Source of the DNA: an uncultured Clostridium sp.
GTDB taxonomy: Bacteria > Bacillota > Clostridia > Lachnospirales > Lachnospiraceae
DNA: 10,268 nucleotides
Direction of reading: 5' to 3'
NCBI GenBank assembly: GCA_958349075.1
Contig: CATWBR010000137.1
Span: 1 to 10,268, forward strand
The notes beneath the pieces are model-generated. The model was not told the origin of the DNA. It did not search any database and was given only the letters and a program-made list of their open reading frames with translations. Each line of letters opens with the position of its first letter. The stretch's first letter is position 1. Below are positions 1 through 7,280 of this stretch, piece after piece. Position numbers and translations under genes: made by a program.

Positions 1-42
1 AATGTATACCCTCATTTCCTGCCAGTTAAGCTATTAATTATG

Positions 43-1710
43 CTATTGTTCCGTCGCAACCATCAGTCCCGGCACAAGCTGTTTTTTCCTTGAAACAACG
101 CCCGGCAGGCTGACAATGTGTCTTTCCGTATCCGTCTCTTCCTCGCCTATGTGGAAGGCGTCGGTAGCCAGTTGTTCGGCTCCCTGGCCGTCGCAGATAA
201 GCTCCGTGGACTCTGTCAGGATATTGGTCAGCATAAAGAACATCATATCCACTTTCTCGTCTTCCCTGGCCCTGTCCATATAAGACAGCATCCTGTCCTT
301 CAGTTCATCCAGTTCCCCGGAGTTCAGGGACGTAATCTGGCCCACGCCGAATGAAATCTTGCCGGCCGTAAAACGTTTGAAATCCTGATAAAAGATCTCT
401 GCGTCGCTCTTACCTTTCAGCTTGCTTCCGGCAGCAAACATCTTGTTGGCAAGCTGTTCCACATCGATCTCTGCAATTGCCGCGAGCTTCAAAGCCGCAT
501 CTTTGTCAACCGGGGTGCAGGTCGGTGAACGGAAGAGAAGTGTATCTGAAATGATAGCACTGCAGAGCAGCCCTGCAATCTTCTTCTCGATGGTGACTCC
601 GGCTTCTTTATACATCTGATAAATTATCGTGGCCGTACAGCCCAGCGGCTGGTTTCTGAAAAATACCGGCCCCATCGTCTCCACCGTACCGAGACGGTGA
701 TGATCTATAATCTCCAGGATATTGGCATTCTCTATACCGTCAACGGCCTGGCTCCGCTCGTTATGGTCTACGAGTATCACATTTTTCCCTCTGGCGCCCA
801 GCAGGTTCCGGCGGGATATCATTCCTTTATACTTGCCGTTCTTGTCGAGAATCGGGAAATCACGGTGGCGTTTGCTCGCCATCACTTCTTTGATATCATC
901 GATATAATCGTCCGTATCAAAGGTAATCATGTTCTCCGTCTTCATAAAAAAGCTGATCGGCATACTCTGGTTGATTAGGCGCGCTGCCGTATACGTATCG
1001 TAAGGCGTCGTAATCACGGTGCAGCCTCTCTCCTGAGCCAGCTTTTTAATTGTCATGGATACGCCCGCTCCCTCACAGACAATGATACAGCCCGCCTCCA
1101 TCTCTATCGCACAGAGCTGGGATTCGTAACGGTTGCCCAGGATTACGAGATCGTTTTTTTCAATATAATATTCCATCATATCCGGGTTTGCGGCGGCAAT
1201 CAGCACCTTACCTTCTTTGAAATATTCCTTCTCATCGCCAATCAGCATCGCCCCTTCCAGGGTCTCGATGATATTCGTATACTGGGTGCACGCCTTTGAG
1301 AGGATACTGCTGTCGTAAACGTTCATGTAGGAACGCGTGATATCTCCTACCGTAATAAGCCCCTCCAGAACATTGTCCTCGGTAACGGCGGGAATCGTCA
1401 CAACTCCGGCATCCTGCATCAGGTTCCATGCTTTTTTCAGGGATATATTCTTTGTCACGCCTTTTGTCTCTCTTATATCTATATCCTTTACCTGGGTTTT
1501 TACTGTCAGTGTCTCCTTCGGCGCTGCCATCCCAAAATTATCAAGCACAAACTGGGTCTCGGAATTGACGTGCCCGGCCCGCCCCGGCACATATTCCCCT
1601 CCGGTCGTAATCTGCTTCAAATTCGCGTAACAGATGGCAGAGCAGATAGAATCCGTGTCAGGATTTTTATGCCCGATTACTATCGTTTTTTTCGTTTTAT
1701 CAACTGTCAT
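43..1710 (-). CDS. ppaC: Manganese-dependent inorganic pyrophosphatase with regulatory CBS and DRTGG domains (family II)
   Basis: Predicted to hydrolyse pyrophosphate to phosphate in the cytoplasm, which drives biosynthetic reactions forward. The DHH catalytic domain is split by a regulatory insert. Residues 13-22 read GHKNPDTDSI (His14, Asp18, Asp20 as metal ligands); the first CBS domain is about 68-130, a DRTGG-like domain about 130-240 and the second CBS about 243-305. The catalytic part resumes with VDHNE at 314-318, the DHH motif at 336-338 and a conserved Asp in SAIISD near 389. The DHHA2 domain ends with the SRKKQ signature at 540-544. The 555-residue length fits the CBS-PPase subfamily; plain family II enzymes are about 310. 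Characterised CBS-PPases are inhibited by AMP/ADP, and those with DRTGG are activated by diadenosine polyphosphates; I infer the same here. AGGAGG lies 4 nt before the ATG, rather close. No terminator is visible in the 42 bases after the stop. Confidence 0.96.
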   Translation of the reverse strand: MTVDKTKKTIVIGHKNPDTDSICSAICYANLKQITTGGEYVPGRAGHVNSETQFVLDNFGMAAPKETLTVKTQVKDIDIRETKGVTKNISLKKAWNLMQDAGVVTIPAVTEDNVLEGLITVGDITRSYMNVYDSSILSKACTQYTNIIETLEGAMLIGDEKEYFKEGKVLIAAANPDMMEYYIEKNDLVILGNRYESQLCAIEMEAGCIIVCEGAGVSMTIKKLAQERGCTVITTPYDTYTAARLINQSMPISFFMKTENMITFDTDDYIDDIKEVMASKRHRDFPILDKNGKYKGMISRRNLLGARGKNVILVDHNERSQAVDGIENANILEIIDHHRLGTVETMGPVFFRNQPLGCTATIIYQMYKEAGVTIEKKIAGLLCSAIISDTLLFRSPTCTPVDKDAALKLAAIAEIDVEQLANKMFAAGSKLKGKSDAEIFYQDFKRFTAGKISFGVGQITSLNSGELDELKDRMLSYMDRAREDEKVDMMFFMLTNILTESTELICDGQGAEQLATDAFHIGEEETDTERHIVSLPGVVSRKKQLVPGLMVATEQ

Positions 1711-1838
1711 GCGGCCTCCTAAATTTTTATAGTCCTGTCGTATTTATTTAAAATCGTCTCTTTTTTTCATACTGTCCGCTGCACTGCCTCTGTCCGGCAG
1801 TTGTGTGAACGGCAGCCTTTCTTTCTCAGGTATTTTTC

Positions 1839-1847
1839 AGTATAGCA
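1839..1847 (-). promoter_or_regulatory. Candidate extended -10 promoter of the pyrophosphatase gene
   Basis: On the minus strand the sequence TGC-TATACT forms an extended -10 element (TATACT at 1839-1844, TGC at 1845-1847). I see no good -35 box at the right distance, which extended -10 promoters can tolerate. Transcription would start near 1832 and give a leader of about 120 nt containing a small potential stem (CTGCC/GGCAG, 1784-1800). This is the best candidate in the gap, not a certain one. Confidence 0.35.
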
Positions 1848-1946
1848 CATTTGCAGAATACCGAACAGCTACCTTTTTGTATTTTTTACAGTTCAAACGG
1901 TGAAAGTCACGCTTCGGAGGCCTTATACCGCCGGACTGAAGCAATA

Positions 1947-1986
1947 TCAGGCAGAACCGGCCGGATATTCCGGCTGCTCTGCCTGA
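1947..1986. terminator. Long two-tier hairpin downstream of the surface protein gene (possible terminator)
   Basis: A perfect outer stem TCAGGCAGA/TCTGCCTGA (1947-1955 with 1978-1986) encloses a perfect inner stem GCCGGA/TCCGGC (1960-1965 with 1969-1974). The inner loop is TAT, and a small internal loop of 4 and 3 nt separates the stems. It lies 122 bp past the stop codon of the surface protein gene. Neither strand shows a T-run after the stem, so it is not a textbook Rho-independent terminator. It may still cause termination, protect an mRNA 3' end, or serve another structural role. Confidence 0.4.
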
Positions 1987-2108
1987 CATTCTGCCGCGGC
2001 CGCTTTTACCGCCCTGCCGCTTTTATTATTGATGCCTTCCATCCCGGGGCATTGCACGCTTATGCGCCTTGCATCACCCGCCTTCAAATTTTGACTGCTT
2101 ATTTCCGG

Positions 2109-5100
2109 CTATTCGCCGCTTAACTCCAACTCTTTCCTGCCCGCTGCCGGAGCCTCACTTACTTCCGATTCTTTATCGCCTGTTTCCGGTTTCTTATCGC
2201 CTGCTTCCGGAACTTTATCGCCCGTTTCCGGTTCCTTATCGCCCGTTTCCGGTTCCTTATCGCCTGTTTCCGGTTCCTTATCGCCTGTTCCCGGTTCCCA
2301 CTCGCCTGTTTCCGGTGCATTATCGCCTATTTCCGGCTCCTGACCACCCGCTTCTGGCTCCTGATTACCGGTTTCCGGTTCCTGATTGCCTGCTTCAGGT
2401 CCCTTATCATCTGTTTCCGGTGCATTATCATCCGCTTCCGGCGCATTATCATCTGTTTCCGGCGCATTGTCATCTGTTTCCGGCTTATTGTCGTCTGTTT
2501 CCGGTTTATTGCTGTCTGCCTCAGGCTCCCGGTCATCGGCTTCCGGTTTATTGCCGTCCGGCTCTGTTTTGCCGTCCGTAGCGCCCGTCTCTTCGGATGG
2601 CGGTAAAAGATTCTCATCCGGAGCTGCCGTCACGATAGCGTTGTCTATATCCTCCTCCGGTTTTGTCACCTTTCCGTTTTCATCGAGGTATATCTCAAAG
2701 CTCAGTTCGTCATATCTTTCCGCCTCAATGGTTACGGTGTTCTCTTCTTCCGTATTAAATCCGTTTATACTGAAGTCAAGGTATTTTAAGAATCCATAGG
2801 ATTCATCCTCAGACACCTTGTATCGGTTGACATCATCGGAAGAAACCGACGAGCTGCTGTACTCAAATTCCTGGCTATTAACCCGAATCACCGTCTTGTC
2901 TTCATTTTTAAGCACTGTCAGATATGCCTTTAATTCTTCTTCCGTTGCATTTTCGAAAGTTACACGATAATATTTTCCAAATAGCGCAGAAGATTTAAGC
3001 TCTGCCTTCTTTACCTCCGGCGGGGTCAGTGTCTCAGACGGATCCGGATTGCCTTCATCCGCAACCTCACCATTCTCATCCAGAACCACCTTAAAGCTGA
3101 CATCTTCATAGCCCTTCACTTTGACATTAACCGTGTTTTCTCCCTCGGCAAAGCCGTCTTTGCTGACATCCAGGTACCGTTTATCCGATACCGTGTATTT
3201 CTGTTCATCGCCCGAGAAGATCATCCAGGAGCTGTACTCATATTTTTTGCTGTTTACCTCAATCTCCGCGTTATCTTTGTCTTCAAGCGCATGCAGATAA
3301 TTTTCAAGTTCTTCGTCGCTTAATCCTGTAAATGATACCCTGTAGCATCTGCCGCTGTAATGCGACGCGGACTCTGCCTCCGGCGCCGTCAATACTCCTG
3401 CGGGCAGCTCTTGTTCCTCTCCGTCCGTAATATCCCCGTTTTTATCCAGGTATACGTCGAAGCTCAAATCATCACAGCCCTCCGCCTCAACTGTTACGGT
3501 GTTTTTTCCTGCCGCAAAACCATTAATGCTGAGATCCAGATATTGTCTTCCGCCATTTGCCTTATTGTCAGATACGGTGTACTTATAGTTATCGCTCTCG
3601 CCTACCGAAAGCCCGCTGTAAGTATATGATTCCCCATTTACCTGAATTGCTGCTTTCGCGTTGTCCTCCAGTTTTGTCAGATATTTTTCCAGTTCCTGCT
3701 TCGACTCAGCTTTAAAGGATACACGGTAATACTTTCCATAGAACAATTCTGATTTTTTCTCTACCTTATCCACCTCAGGCGTTGACAGCGTTTCAGGCGG
3801 ATTCTGGTTCTCCTCCCCCTGTTCAATTCTGAATTCCAGTGTTTTCGGTGTATAATCTTCAGAGCGCACTGTTACCATATAATCTCCGGACTCTTTGAAA
3901 AGTCCCTTTTGAAGCACAAAACTAAATTTTCCTGGCACGTAATTTTCATCGCCAAACAGTGACCCCTCCGTATTGGAAGTCACATTAAAGCTGCTTCCGT
4001 CCGGTTTTTGAAGCTCGACTCCCTTCAGGTTCTTCATGAAATCTCCGCGCAGCGCACTCTGGTTCTCATCGTCTTCCCTGCACGCTGCAATCACATGCAC
4101 ATCCTGACCGGTATAATAGACAGAGGCGTCTTCCGAATCTTCTTCTGCGGACGGGTTCGGATCGGCCAGGGAAAGGTCAAACTGCTCCTGTGCTTTATCT
4201 ACATTCAGCTCTGCTGTTGCAGTCTGGTATCCCTCAGAAACGATTCTCAGCTCATGGACTCCCGGTGTCAGCTGGATACTTCCCCCTGCAGTCCCACTTG
4301 TAGAGGAAAAGATGGAAACTTTCCCGGTGTCCTCATCAAATTTATATCCGGACAGATAGCCGTCGTCCCGGAGGGCCGTTGCACTGCCGTCCAGATAGAA
4401 TTTGGTGTTCTTATTCAGATACAGCGGATCCGTGCTGCAGCTCAGCACCAGATCTTCTCCAAATGCTCCGCTGAGGCCTTCCAACTGTGGCGCCCGTTTG
4501 CCTGTCATCTCGGAAAACAGGAAGGTAGAACCGAGAAGTCCGTCCTCCAGAACGCGTTTTACCTGATACGGACGGTTTTCGGTCTGCCCTTTGCCGATTT
4601 CTGCGTACTGACGGAAGGAGAGCAGCACTCCGTCTCCCAGTCCCGCATCCTTTACCGCATTTAAATATGTAATAAAATCAAACAATTCATCCTCATAATC
4701 ATCCATTACCGCCACCGGACTTTGTGACTCCCAGCGTTCAAGAACGGCTTCGGCAGATTTATTTGTCATTCCAATCTTATCCAATATCAGCGCATTGGCA
4801 ATCAGATCATGGTCAAAGATCAGGAATGCGTTCATATCCCCGCCGCCGGAGGAACCGGATTCCCCTGAAGAGCCGGAGGAACCGTTCCAGGACGCTCCGG
4901 AAACGGCGTCTACACCGTAGTCCGCACCGCCGGATCGTTTACCGAATGCCGTAACGGCAGAACCGATTTCTACGGACTTCGTCATTGTCTTATATCCGGT
5001 GGCGTAGGCTGTTACCGTATAGATACCGGATTCATCCGTGACTGTCTCTTCTTTCGTATTAGTACCGCAGATGTGGAGCATATCTCCAATCTCATACCAC

Positions 5101-6818
5101 TCCGTTATATTTTCAAGCTCCCTTGTTTTACCTGACGGGGCCGTCAGCTCCACTCTGTAAATCGGCGACAGGATTTCATTGCCAAATGTTGCGCCGTCCT
5201 CCCCCTCGATTGTAAAAGCAAAGCACTCTCCCGGCTCGGGATTCAGGTTCAGCGTATTCAGCTTCATTGAGAATGTCCTGTTATCCACGAGGTGAACCGG
5301 AACCGTCATGGTTGCGCCGCTGTAACCGGATACCAGATTTAACTGATAGCGGCCTCTGGAAAAAAAATTTGTCTGCGGCAGGCTGATTTTCAGCACGCCC
5401 GTTTTACCGTATGTATTTTCTGTGGACTTCCTGAATGCCAGCTCACTGCTTAGGATGCTGTTCTCCTGGTTCAGCACTTTTATTGTTTTGATACCATCAA
5501 ACCACTCTTCCTGGGCCTTTGTCTCCAGTGAAAGCTTAACTATGATTTCACCGTTTCCTGTCTTCTGGTCAATCAGAGTATCCGGAACATAATATGCGGA
5601 GGGTATCTCCGCCGACGCTGTCCCTCTCCTATCGCTCAAGTCAAAGGTGGTTCTTTCCGGTTCCACCCTGACCTGCCCATTCTTATCATAGACGTCCAGA
5701 TAGTAATCAAACCGGGACACCGGCCCATTCGTAAGTATTGCCTTCGGGGCGCTGCCTGCATCCCCGGCATCCGGAGCATTGGAAGCGGCGGCGCTTCCAA
5801 GTTTCACGGTCTGTTCCCTGCCGTCGCTTTCCCTTGTTACGGTAACAGAACCCGGTTTCAGCACAGTGCTTTCCCACTTTACAACCGAACCGTCATCGTC
5901 AACCCTGGTCAGAGTATCCGTTACATCGGTGCCGTCAATCCGGACACTGTAACCGTCGATATTACCATCCTCAAAGGTGATAACGGCATATCGGATCCAT
6001 CCAAGGTTCAGGAATTTCGTTTTACCCTGGTCAAGCAAATCTCCTGACTTGCCCTCATCACCGGTATTTTCACCGCCTCCGTTCAGGTCATCCCCTCCCG
6101 GCTTCACTGTATTTCCGGAACCGTTGCCGCCGGAGCCGTTATTGCCGGTATTCCCGCCGTTGGAACTCCCGCTGCCGTTATTTCCGCTGCCGGAACTTCT
6201 GTTGCCGGAGCTTTTGCTGCCGGAAGAGACAGCCTTCGTACTTTCCGCGGAAGAATATCCCCGTCCCGGTTCATAATAAACGCTTCCGTCTTTTTCGATC
6301 CATCTTCCCTGCGCATCGGTCAGAAATCCACCCGGAGTTTCCTTACCGGCATACATTTTTCCCTTTTCACCGCCTTCTGCCGTCTCAAAGAAATAGCAGT
6401 AGCCGTCAATCCACTGCCAGCCTGTCAGGGCAGAGCCCTGGCTGCCGTCATTGGCCGTATTTAAAAAATACCGTTGGCCGGACGGATCCTGGAACCATCC
6501 GGTACGCATCTTTCCTTCCACGCCATCCTGAGCGGTGTTCAGATAAAACAGCTTTCCGTCTATATTCTGCCATCCCGTCCTCAGTGACCCATTTCCCGGA
6601 TCCAAATAGTACCACCCGCCGGCCGTCTGAAGCCAGCCCGTCCGTGCTGTTCCCGCCGAATCATAGTACCTCCAGATTCCGTCTCCGAAATCCCATCTTC
6701 CCTGTGTGAGAACCTCCTGTGACGGCCCGGTGGGAGCCGCCCATGCCGTTCCCGTCTGGAAGGTCATACAAGCCGCCGTCAATATTGGGACGACTGCCCT
6801 GCGCATACACTTTTTCAT
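2109..6818 (-). CDS. Large secreted cell-wall-associated protein with Shr-type Hb-interacting (DUF1533-like) domains
   Basis: A 1569-residue exported protein. Residues 1-28 are a signal peptide (KK/RR start, hydrophobic core, AWA-A cleavage region). Residues 40-158 hold five aromatic/Gly choline-binding-type wall repeats, and 186-260 a Ser/Gly/Asn linker. Residues 260-640 look beta-rich and Ig-like, followed by a short SSG linker (646-660). A more helical stretch at 661-770 is unrecognised. A divergent HID-like unit is at about 783-873 and another beta unit at 895-1000. Three clear tandem HID-like modules follow (1013-1134, 1142-1255, 1269-1388), then an acidic Pro-Glu-Thr heptad tail (1423-1555). 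There is no LPXTG motif or C-terminal membrane segment, so the N-terminal repeats probably hold it to the wall. Shr HIDs bind haemoglobin in Streptococcus pyogenes; here ligand binding is only inferred, and no NEAT domain is seen. AGGAGG lies 7 nt before the ATG (6826-6831). An adhesin or glycan-binding role is an alternative. Confidence 0.88.
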   Translation of the reverse strand: MKKCMRRAVVPILTAACMTFQTGTAWAAPTGPSQEVLTQGRWDFGDGIWRYYDSAGTARTGWLQTAGGWYYLDPGNGSLRTGWQNIDGKLFYLNTAQDGVEGKMRTGWFQDPSGQRYFLNTANDGSQGSALTGWQWIDGYCYFFETAEGGEKGKMYAGKETPGGFLTDAQGRWIEKDGSVYYEPGRGYSSAESTKAVSSGSKSSGNRSSGSGNNGSGSSNGGNTGNNGSGGNGSGNTVKPGGDDLNGGGENTGDEGKSGDLLDQGKTKFLNLGWIRYAVITFEDGNIDGYSVRIDGTDVTDTLTRVDDDGSVVKWESTVLKPGSVTVTRESDGREQTVKLGSAAASNAPDAGDAGSAPKAILTNGPVSRFDYYLDVYDKNGQVRVEPERTTFDLSDRRGTASAEIPSAYYVPDTLIDQKTGNGEIIVKLSLETKAQEEWFDGIKTIKVLNQENSILSSELAFRKSTENTYGKTGVLKISLPQTNFFSRGRYQLNLVSGYSGATMTVPVHLVDNRTFSMKLNTLNLNPEPGECFAFTIEGEDGATFGNEILSPIYRVELTAPSGKTRELENITEWYEIGDMLHICGTNTKEETVTDESGIYTVTAYATGYKTMTKSVEIGSAVTAFGKRSGGADYGVDAVSGASWNGSSGSSGESGSSGGGDMNAFLIFDHDLIANALILDKIGMTNKSAEAVLERWESQSPVAVMDDYEDELFDFITYLNAVKDAGLGDGVLLSFRQYAEIGKGQTENRPYQVKRVLEDGLLGSTFLFSEMTGKRAPQLEGLSGAFGEDLVLSCSTDPLYLNKNTKFYLDGSATALRDDGYLSGYKFDEDTGKVSIFSSTSGTAGGSIQLTPGVHELRIVSEGYQTATAELNVDKAQEQFDLSLADPNPSAEEDSEDASVYYTGQDVHVIAACREDDENQSALRGDFMKNLKGVELQKPDGSSFNVTSNTEGSLFGDENYVPGKFSFVLQKGLFKESGDYMVTVRSEDYTPKTLEFRIEQGEENQNPPETLSTPEVDKVEKKSELFYGKYYRVSFKAESKQELEKYLTKLEDNAKAAIQVNGESYTYSGLSVGESDNYKYTVSDNKANGGRQYLDLSINGFAAGKNTVTVEAEGCDDLSFDVYLDKNGDITDGEEQELPAGVLTAPEAESASHYSGRCYRVSFTGLSDEELENYLHALEDKDNAEIEVNSKKYEYSSWMIFSGDEQKYTVSDKRYLDVSKDGFAEGENTVNVKVKGYEDVSFKVVLDENGEVADEGNPDPSETLTPPEVKKAELKSSALFGKYYRVTFENATEEELKAYLTVLKNEDKTVIRVNSQEFEYSSSSVSSDDVNRYKVSEDESYGFLKYLDFSINGFNTEEENTVTIEAERYDELSFEIYLDENGKVTKPEEDIDNAIVTAAPDENLLPPSEETGATDGKTEPDGNKPEADDREPEADSNKPETDDNKPETDDNAPETDDNAPEADDNAPETDDKGPEAGNQEPETGNQEPEAGGQEPEIGDNAPETGEWEPGTGDKEPETGDKEPETGDKEPETGDKVPEAGDKKPETGDKESEVSEAPAAGRKELELSGE
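2154..2552 (-). repeat. 21-bp tandem repeat array encoding about 19 acidic Pro-Glu-Thr heptads
   Basis: Residues 1423-1555 are back-to-back seven-residue units. The types are [21 protein letters not shown] and KEPETGD, so the array falls into DDN-type units first and GDK-type units towards the C-terminus. At the DNA level the units at 2215-2235 and 2236-2256 are identical. Those at 2257-2277 and 2278-2298 differ by only one or two bases, which points to recent slippage-type expansion. The tract is highly acidic and likely unfolded, a stalk or spacer. The embedded PETG resembles part of a sortase motif but lacks the leading Leu and a hydrophobic tail. Confidence 0.93.
2655..3782 (-). repeat. 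Three tandem HID/DUF1533-like protein modules
   Basis: Residues about 1013-1388 contain three copies of a module of roughly 115-125 residues. Each copy reads, in order: a PEV/PEA linker, an aromatic YRVSF or YRVTF strand, an ELE-YL helix, a VN-x(4)-Y-x-Y strand, a YxVSD/SE strand, YLD-x-S-x-x-GF, then NTV and a closing Gly/Arg-Tyr/Cys-Asp/Glu segment with xxLDxNG. The copies are diverged rather than identical, so the triplication is old. The layout fits the Shr Hb-interacting domain family (formerly DUF1533) by pattern only; no profile search was possible. Confidence 0.7.
6039..6263 (-). repeat. Low-complexity Ser/Gly/Asn-rich linker coding segment
   Basis: Residues 186-260 are almost entirely Ser, Gly and Asn, shifting to Gly/Asp/Glu at the end, with runs such as SSGSG and NNGSGG. 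It separates the wall-binding repeats from the functional domains and likely acts as a flexible tether through the wall. The simple composition makes long spurious proline-rich frames on the opposite strand. Confidence 0.85.
6345..6701 (-). repeat. Five choline-binding-type cell-wall-binding repeats
   Basis: Residues 40-158 show repeated units of about 20-26 residues ending in R/LTGW, with aromatic pairs (WRYYD, WYYLD, LFYLN, RYFLN, CYFFE) and Gly-containing turns. This is the CW_binding_1/choline-binding repeat pattern, which binds choline-bearing or related wall polymers. The longer units carry TAxDGxxG insertions. Placement directly after the signal peptide, not at the C-terminus, is notable. 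Confidence 0.85.
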
Positions 6819-6840
6819 TGCCTTTCCTCCTATCTCCTCT

Positions 6841-6862
6841 GTGGTTAGTTTCTTCTAACCAC
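6841..6862. promoter_or_regulatory. Downstream operator-like inverted repeat of the surface protein promoter
   Basis: Perfect 8-bp arms GTGGTTAG and CTAACCAC are separated by 6 bases (6849-6854). The site starts at the predicted transcription start and lies 10 nt upstream of the AGGAGG box. It shares its GTTAG-N6-CTAAC core with the site at 6904-6927. Such a site would block RNA polymerase if bound. It could also fold as a leader RNA stem, but the untranscribed twin site argues for a DNA operator. Confidence 0.7.
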
Positions 6863-6869
6863 GTATTAC

Positions 6870-6899
6870 AGTCTAGCATTGGAAATATTTGGTTGTCAA
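6870..6899 (-). promoter_or_regulatory. Sigma-A-type promoter of the surface protein gene
   Basis: On the minus strand a perfect -35 TTGACA (6894-6899) is followed after 18 bp by TAGACT (6870-6875). The -10 is preceded by TGC, making it an extended -10. Transcription would start around 6863, giving a leader of about 45 nt. Inverted repeats flank the promoter on both sides, the upstream one only 4 bp from the -35 box. Confidence 0.75.
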
Positions 6900-6903
6900 T
6901 GCC

Positions 6904-6927
6904 AATAGTTAGCTACAACTAACTATT
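6904..6927. promoter_or_regulatory. Upstream operator-like inverted repeat of the surface protein promoter
   Basis: Perfect 9-bp arms AATAGTTAG and CTAACTATT flank a 6-base spacer (6913-6918). The site sits immediately upstream of the -35 box, and its centre is 64 bp (about six helical turns) from the centre of the site at 6841-6862. That puts both on the same face of the DNA. The shared design suggests one dimeric repressor binding both, possibly cooperatively. The family of that protein cannot be read from the sequence. Confidence 0.7.
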
Positions 6928-7038
6928 TTTCTCAATACGCGTCATTTCTATAATAAGATGCGCCGCCCATCAATCCGGAGCCGCAATTTACAGGCTGTAT
7001 TCCGCAAGGTGTTCCCAAGCGTGTTTTATTCCCTATCT

Positions 7039-7070
7039 TTCATAATCTGTTAACAGGTTGTTCATAATCT
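7039..7070. repeat. Direct repeat TTCATAATCT flanking a palindrome
   Basis: TTCATAATCT occurs at 7039-7048 and again at 7061-7070, exactly 22 bp apart (about two helical turns). The perfect 10-bp palindrome CTGTTAACAG (7047-7056) lies across the end of the first copy. This could be a second regulator site about 220 bp upstream of the surface protein start, or chance in AT-rich DNA. Confidence 0.4.
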
Positions 7071-7160
7071 ATTCACATATGATTTTTATACTAAAAGCAT
7101 AAGAAATTTTATTTTTTTCTTACTTTTATGGTGATTTTGCACATAGATTTTTCATAATTG

Positions 7161-7185
7161 CCCCGGCAGCCTAACGGCTCCGGGG
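7161..7185. terminator. GC-rich hairpin, probable terminator after the amidohydrolase gene
   Basis: CCCCGG pairs with CCGGGG and AGCC with GGCT around a TAAC loop, with one bulged base at 7167. It lies about 95 bp past the amidohydrolase stop. On the minus strand the stem is followed by an A/T-rich stretch without a T-run. On the plus side the following bases are more T-rich. Efficient termination in either direction is therefore uncertain. Confidence 0.4.
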
Positions 7186-7211
7186 TCTCCTCATTTTAAT
7201 CGTCTTTCTTT

Positions 7212-7239
7212 CACCGTTTCCCTGTAACCGCTTCCCTGT
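7212..7239. repeat. 14-bp imperfect tandem repeat
   Basis: Two adjacent 14-mers, CACCGTTTCCCTGT and AACCGCTTCCCTGT, match at 12 of 14 positions. They lie 41 bp past the amidohydrolase stop. No function is apparent. Confidence 0.5.
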
Positions 7240-7280
7240 CTGAGAAACCCTCCGGGCTGCCTGGCAATAAATGATTCCGC

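Larger units (their letters stand above)
1711..2108. other. Gene-free interval between the surface protein and pyrophosphatase genes
   Basis: About 400 bases without a convincing coding region. The half next to the pyrophosphatase (1711-1880) is AT-rich and holds its ribosome binding site (1715-1720) and promoter candidate. The other half (1900-2108) is GC-rich and holds a long hairpin at 1947-1986, an 8-bp GCGGCCGC palindrome (about 1996-2003) and a 10-bp direct repeat GCCGCTTTTA at 1999-2008 and 2016-2025. Open frames on the plus strand here have no ribosome binding site or recognisable product. Confidence 0.6.
6928..7280. other. Gene-free, partly AT-rich interval between amidohydrolase and surface protein genes
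   Basis: No coding region is supported here. The section 7031-7160 is strongly AT-rich and holds a direct repeat around a CTGTTAACAG palindrome (7039-7070). It also has an AT-only-looped inverted repeat, TAAGAAA/TTTCTTA, at about 7100-7122. A GC-rich hairpin follows at 7161-7185 and a short tandem repeat at 7212-7239. I found no second promoter strong enough to list, and no tRNA or riboswitch fold that I recognise. Confidence 0.55.

Noticed and set aside
1337..1630. Plus-strand open frame opposite the pyrophosphatase
   Set aside because: It lies wholly antisense to a strongly conserved gene and shows no domain or start signal of its own.
2154..2552. PETG units as sortase sorting signals
   Set aside because: No Leu precedes PETG in any unit, and there is no hydrophobic segment or positively charged tail at the C-terminus.
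2154..2552. Regularly spaced repeats as a CRISPR array
   Set aside because: The 21-bp units are contiguous without spacers, in frame, and encode protein.
2069..2581. Plus-strand open frame rich in Pro-Tyr-Arg repeats
   Set aside because: It is the antisense reading of the 21-bp heptad repeat array of the surface protein. The repeat keeps the opposite strand open, and there is no ribosome binding site or known product.
7041..7122. AT-rich stretch with TATTCACAT as a replication origin or DnaA-box cluster
   Set aside because: The single DnaA-like 9-mer has two mismatches, there is no cluster of boxes, and no dnaA, dnaN or rep gene is nearby.
7161..7185. Hairpin as part of a riboswitch
   Set aside because: A single stem with a bulge, downstream of a gene rather than in a leader, and no conserved aptamer core around it that I recognise.
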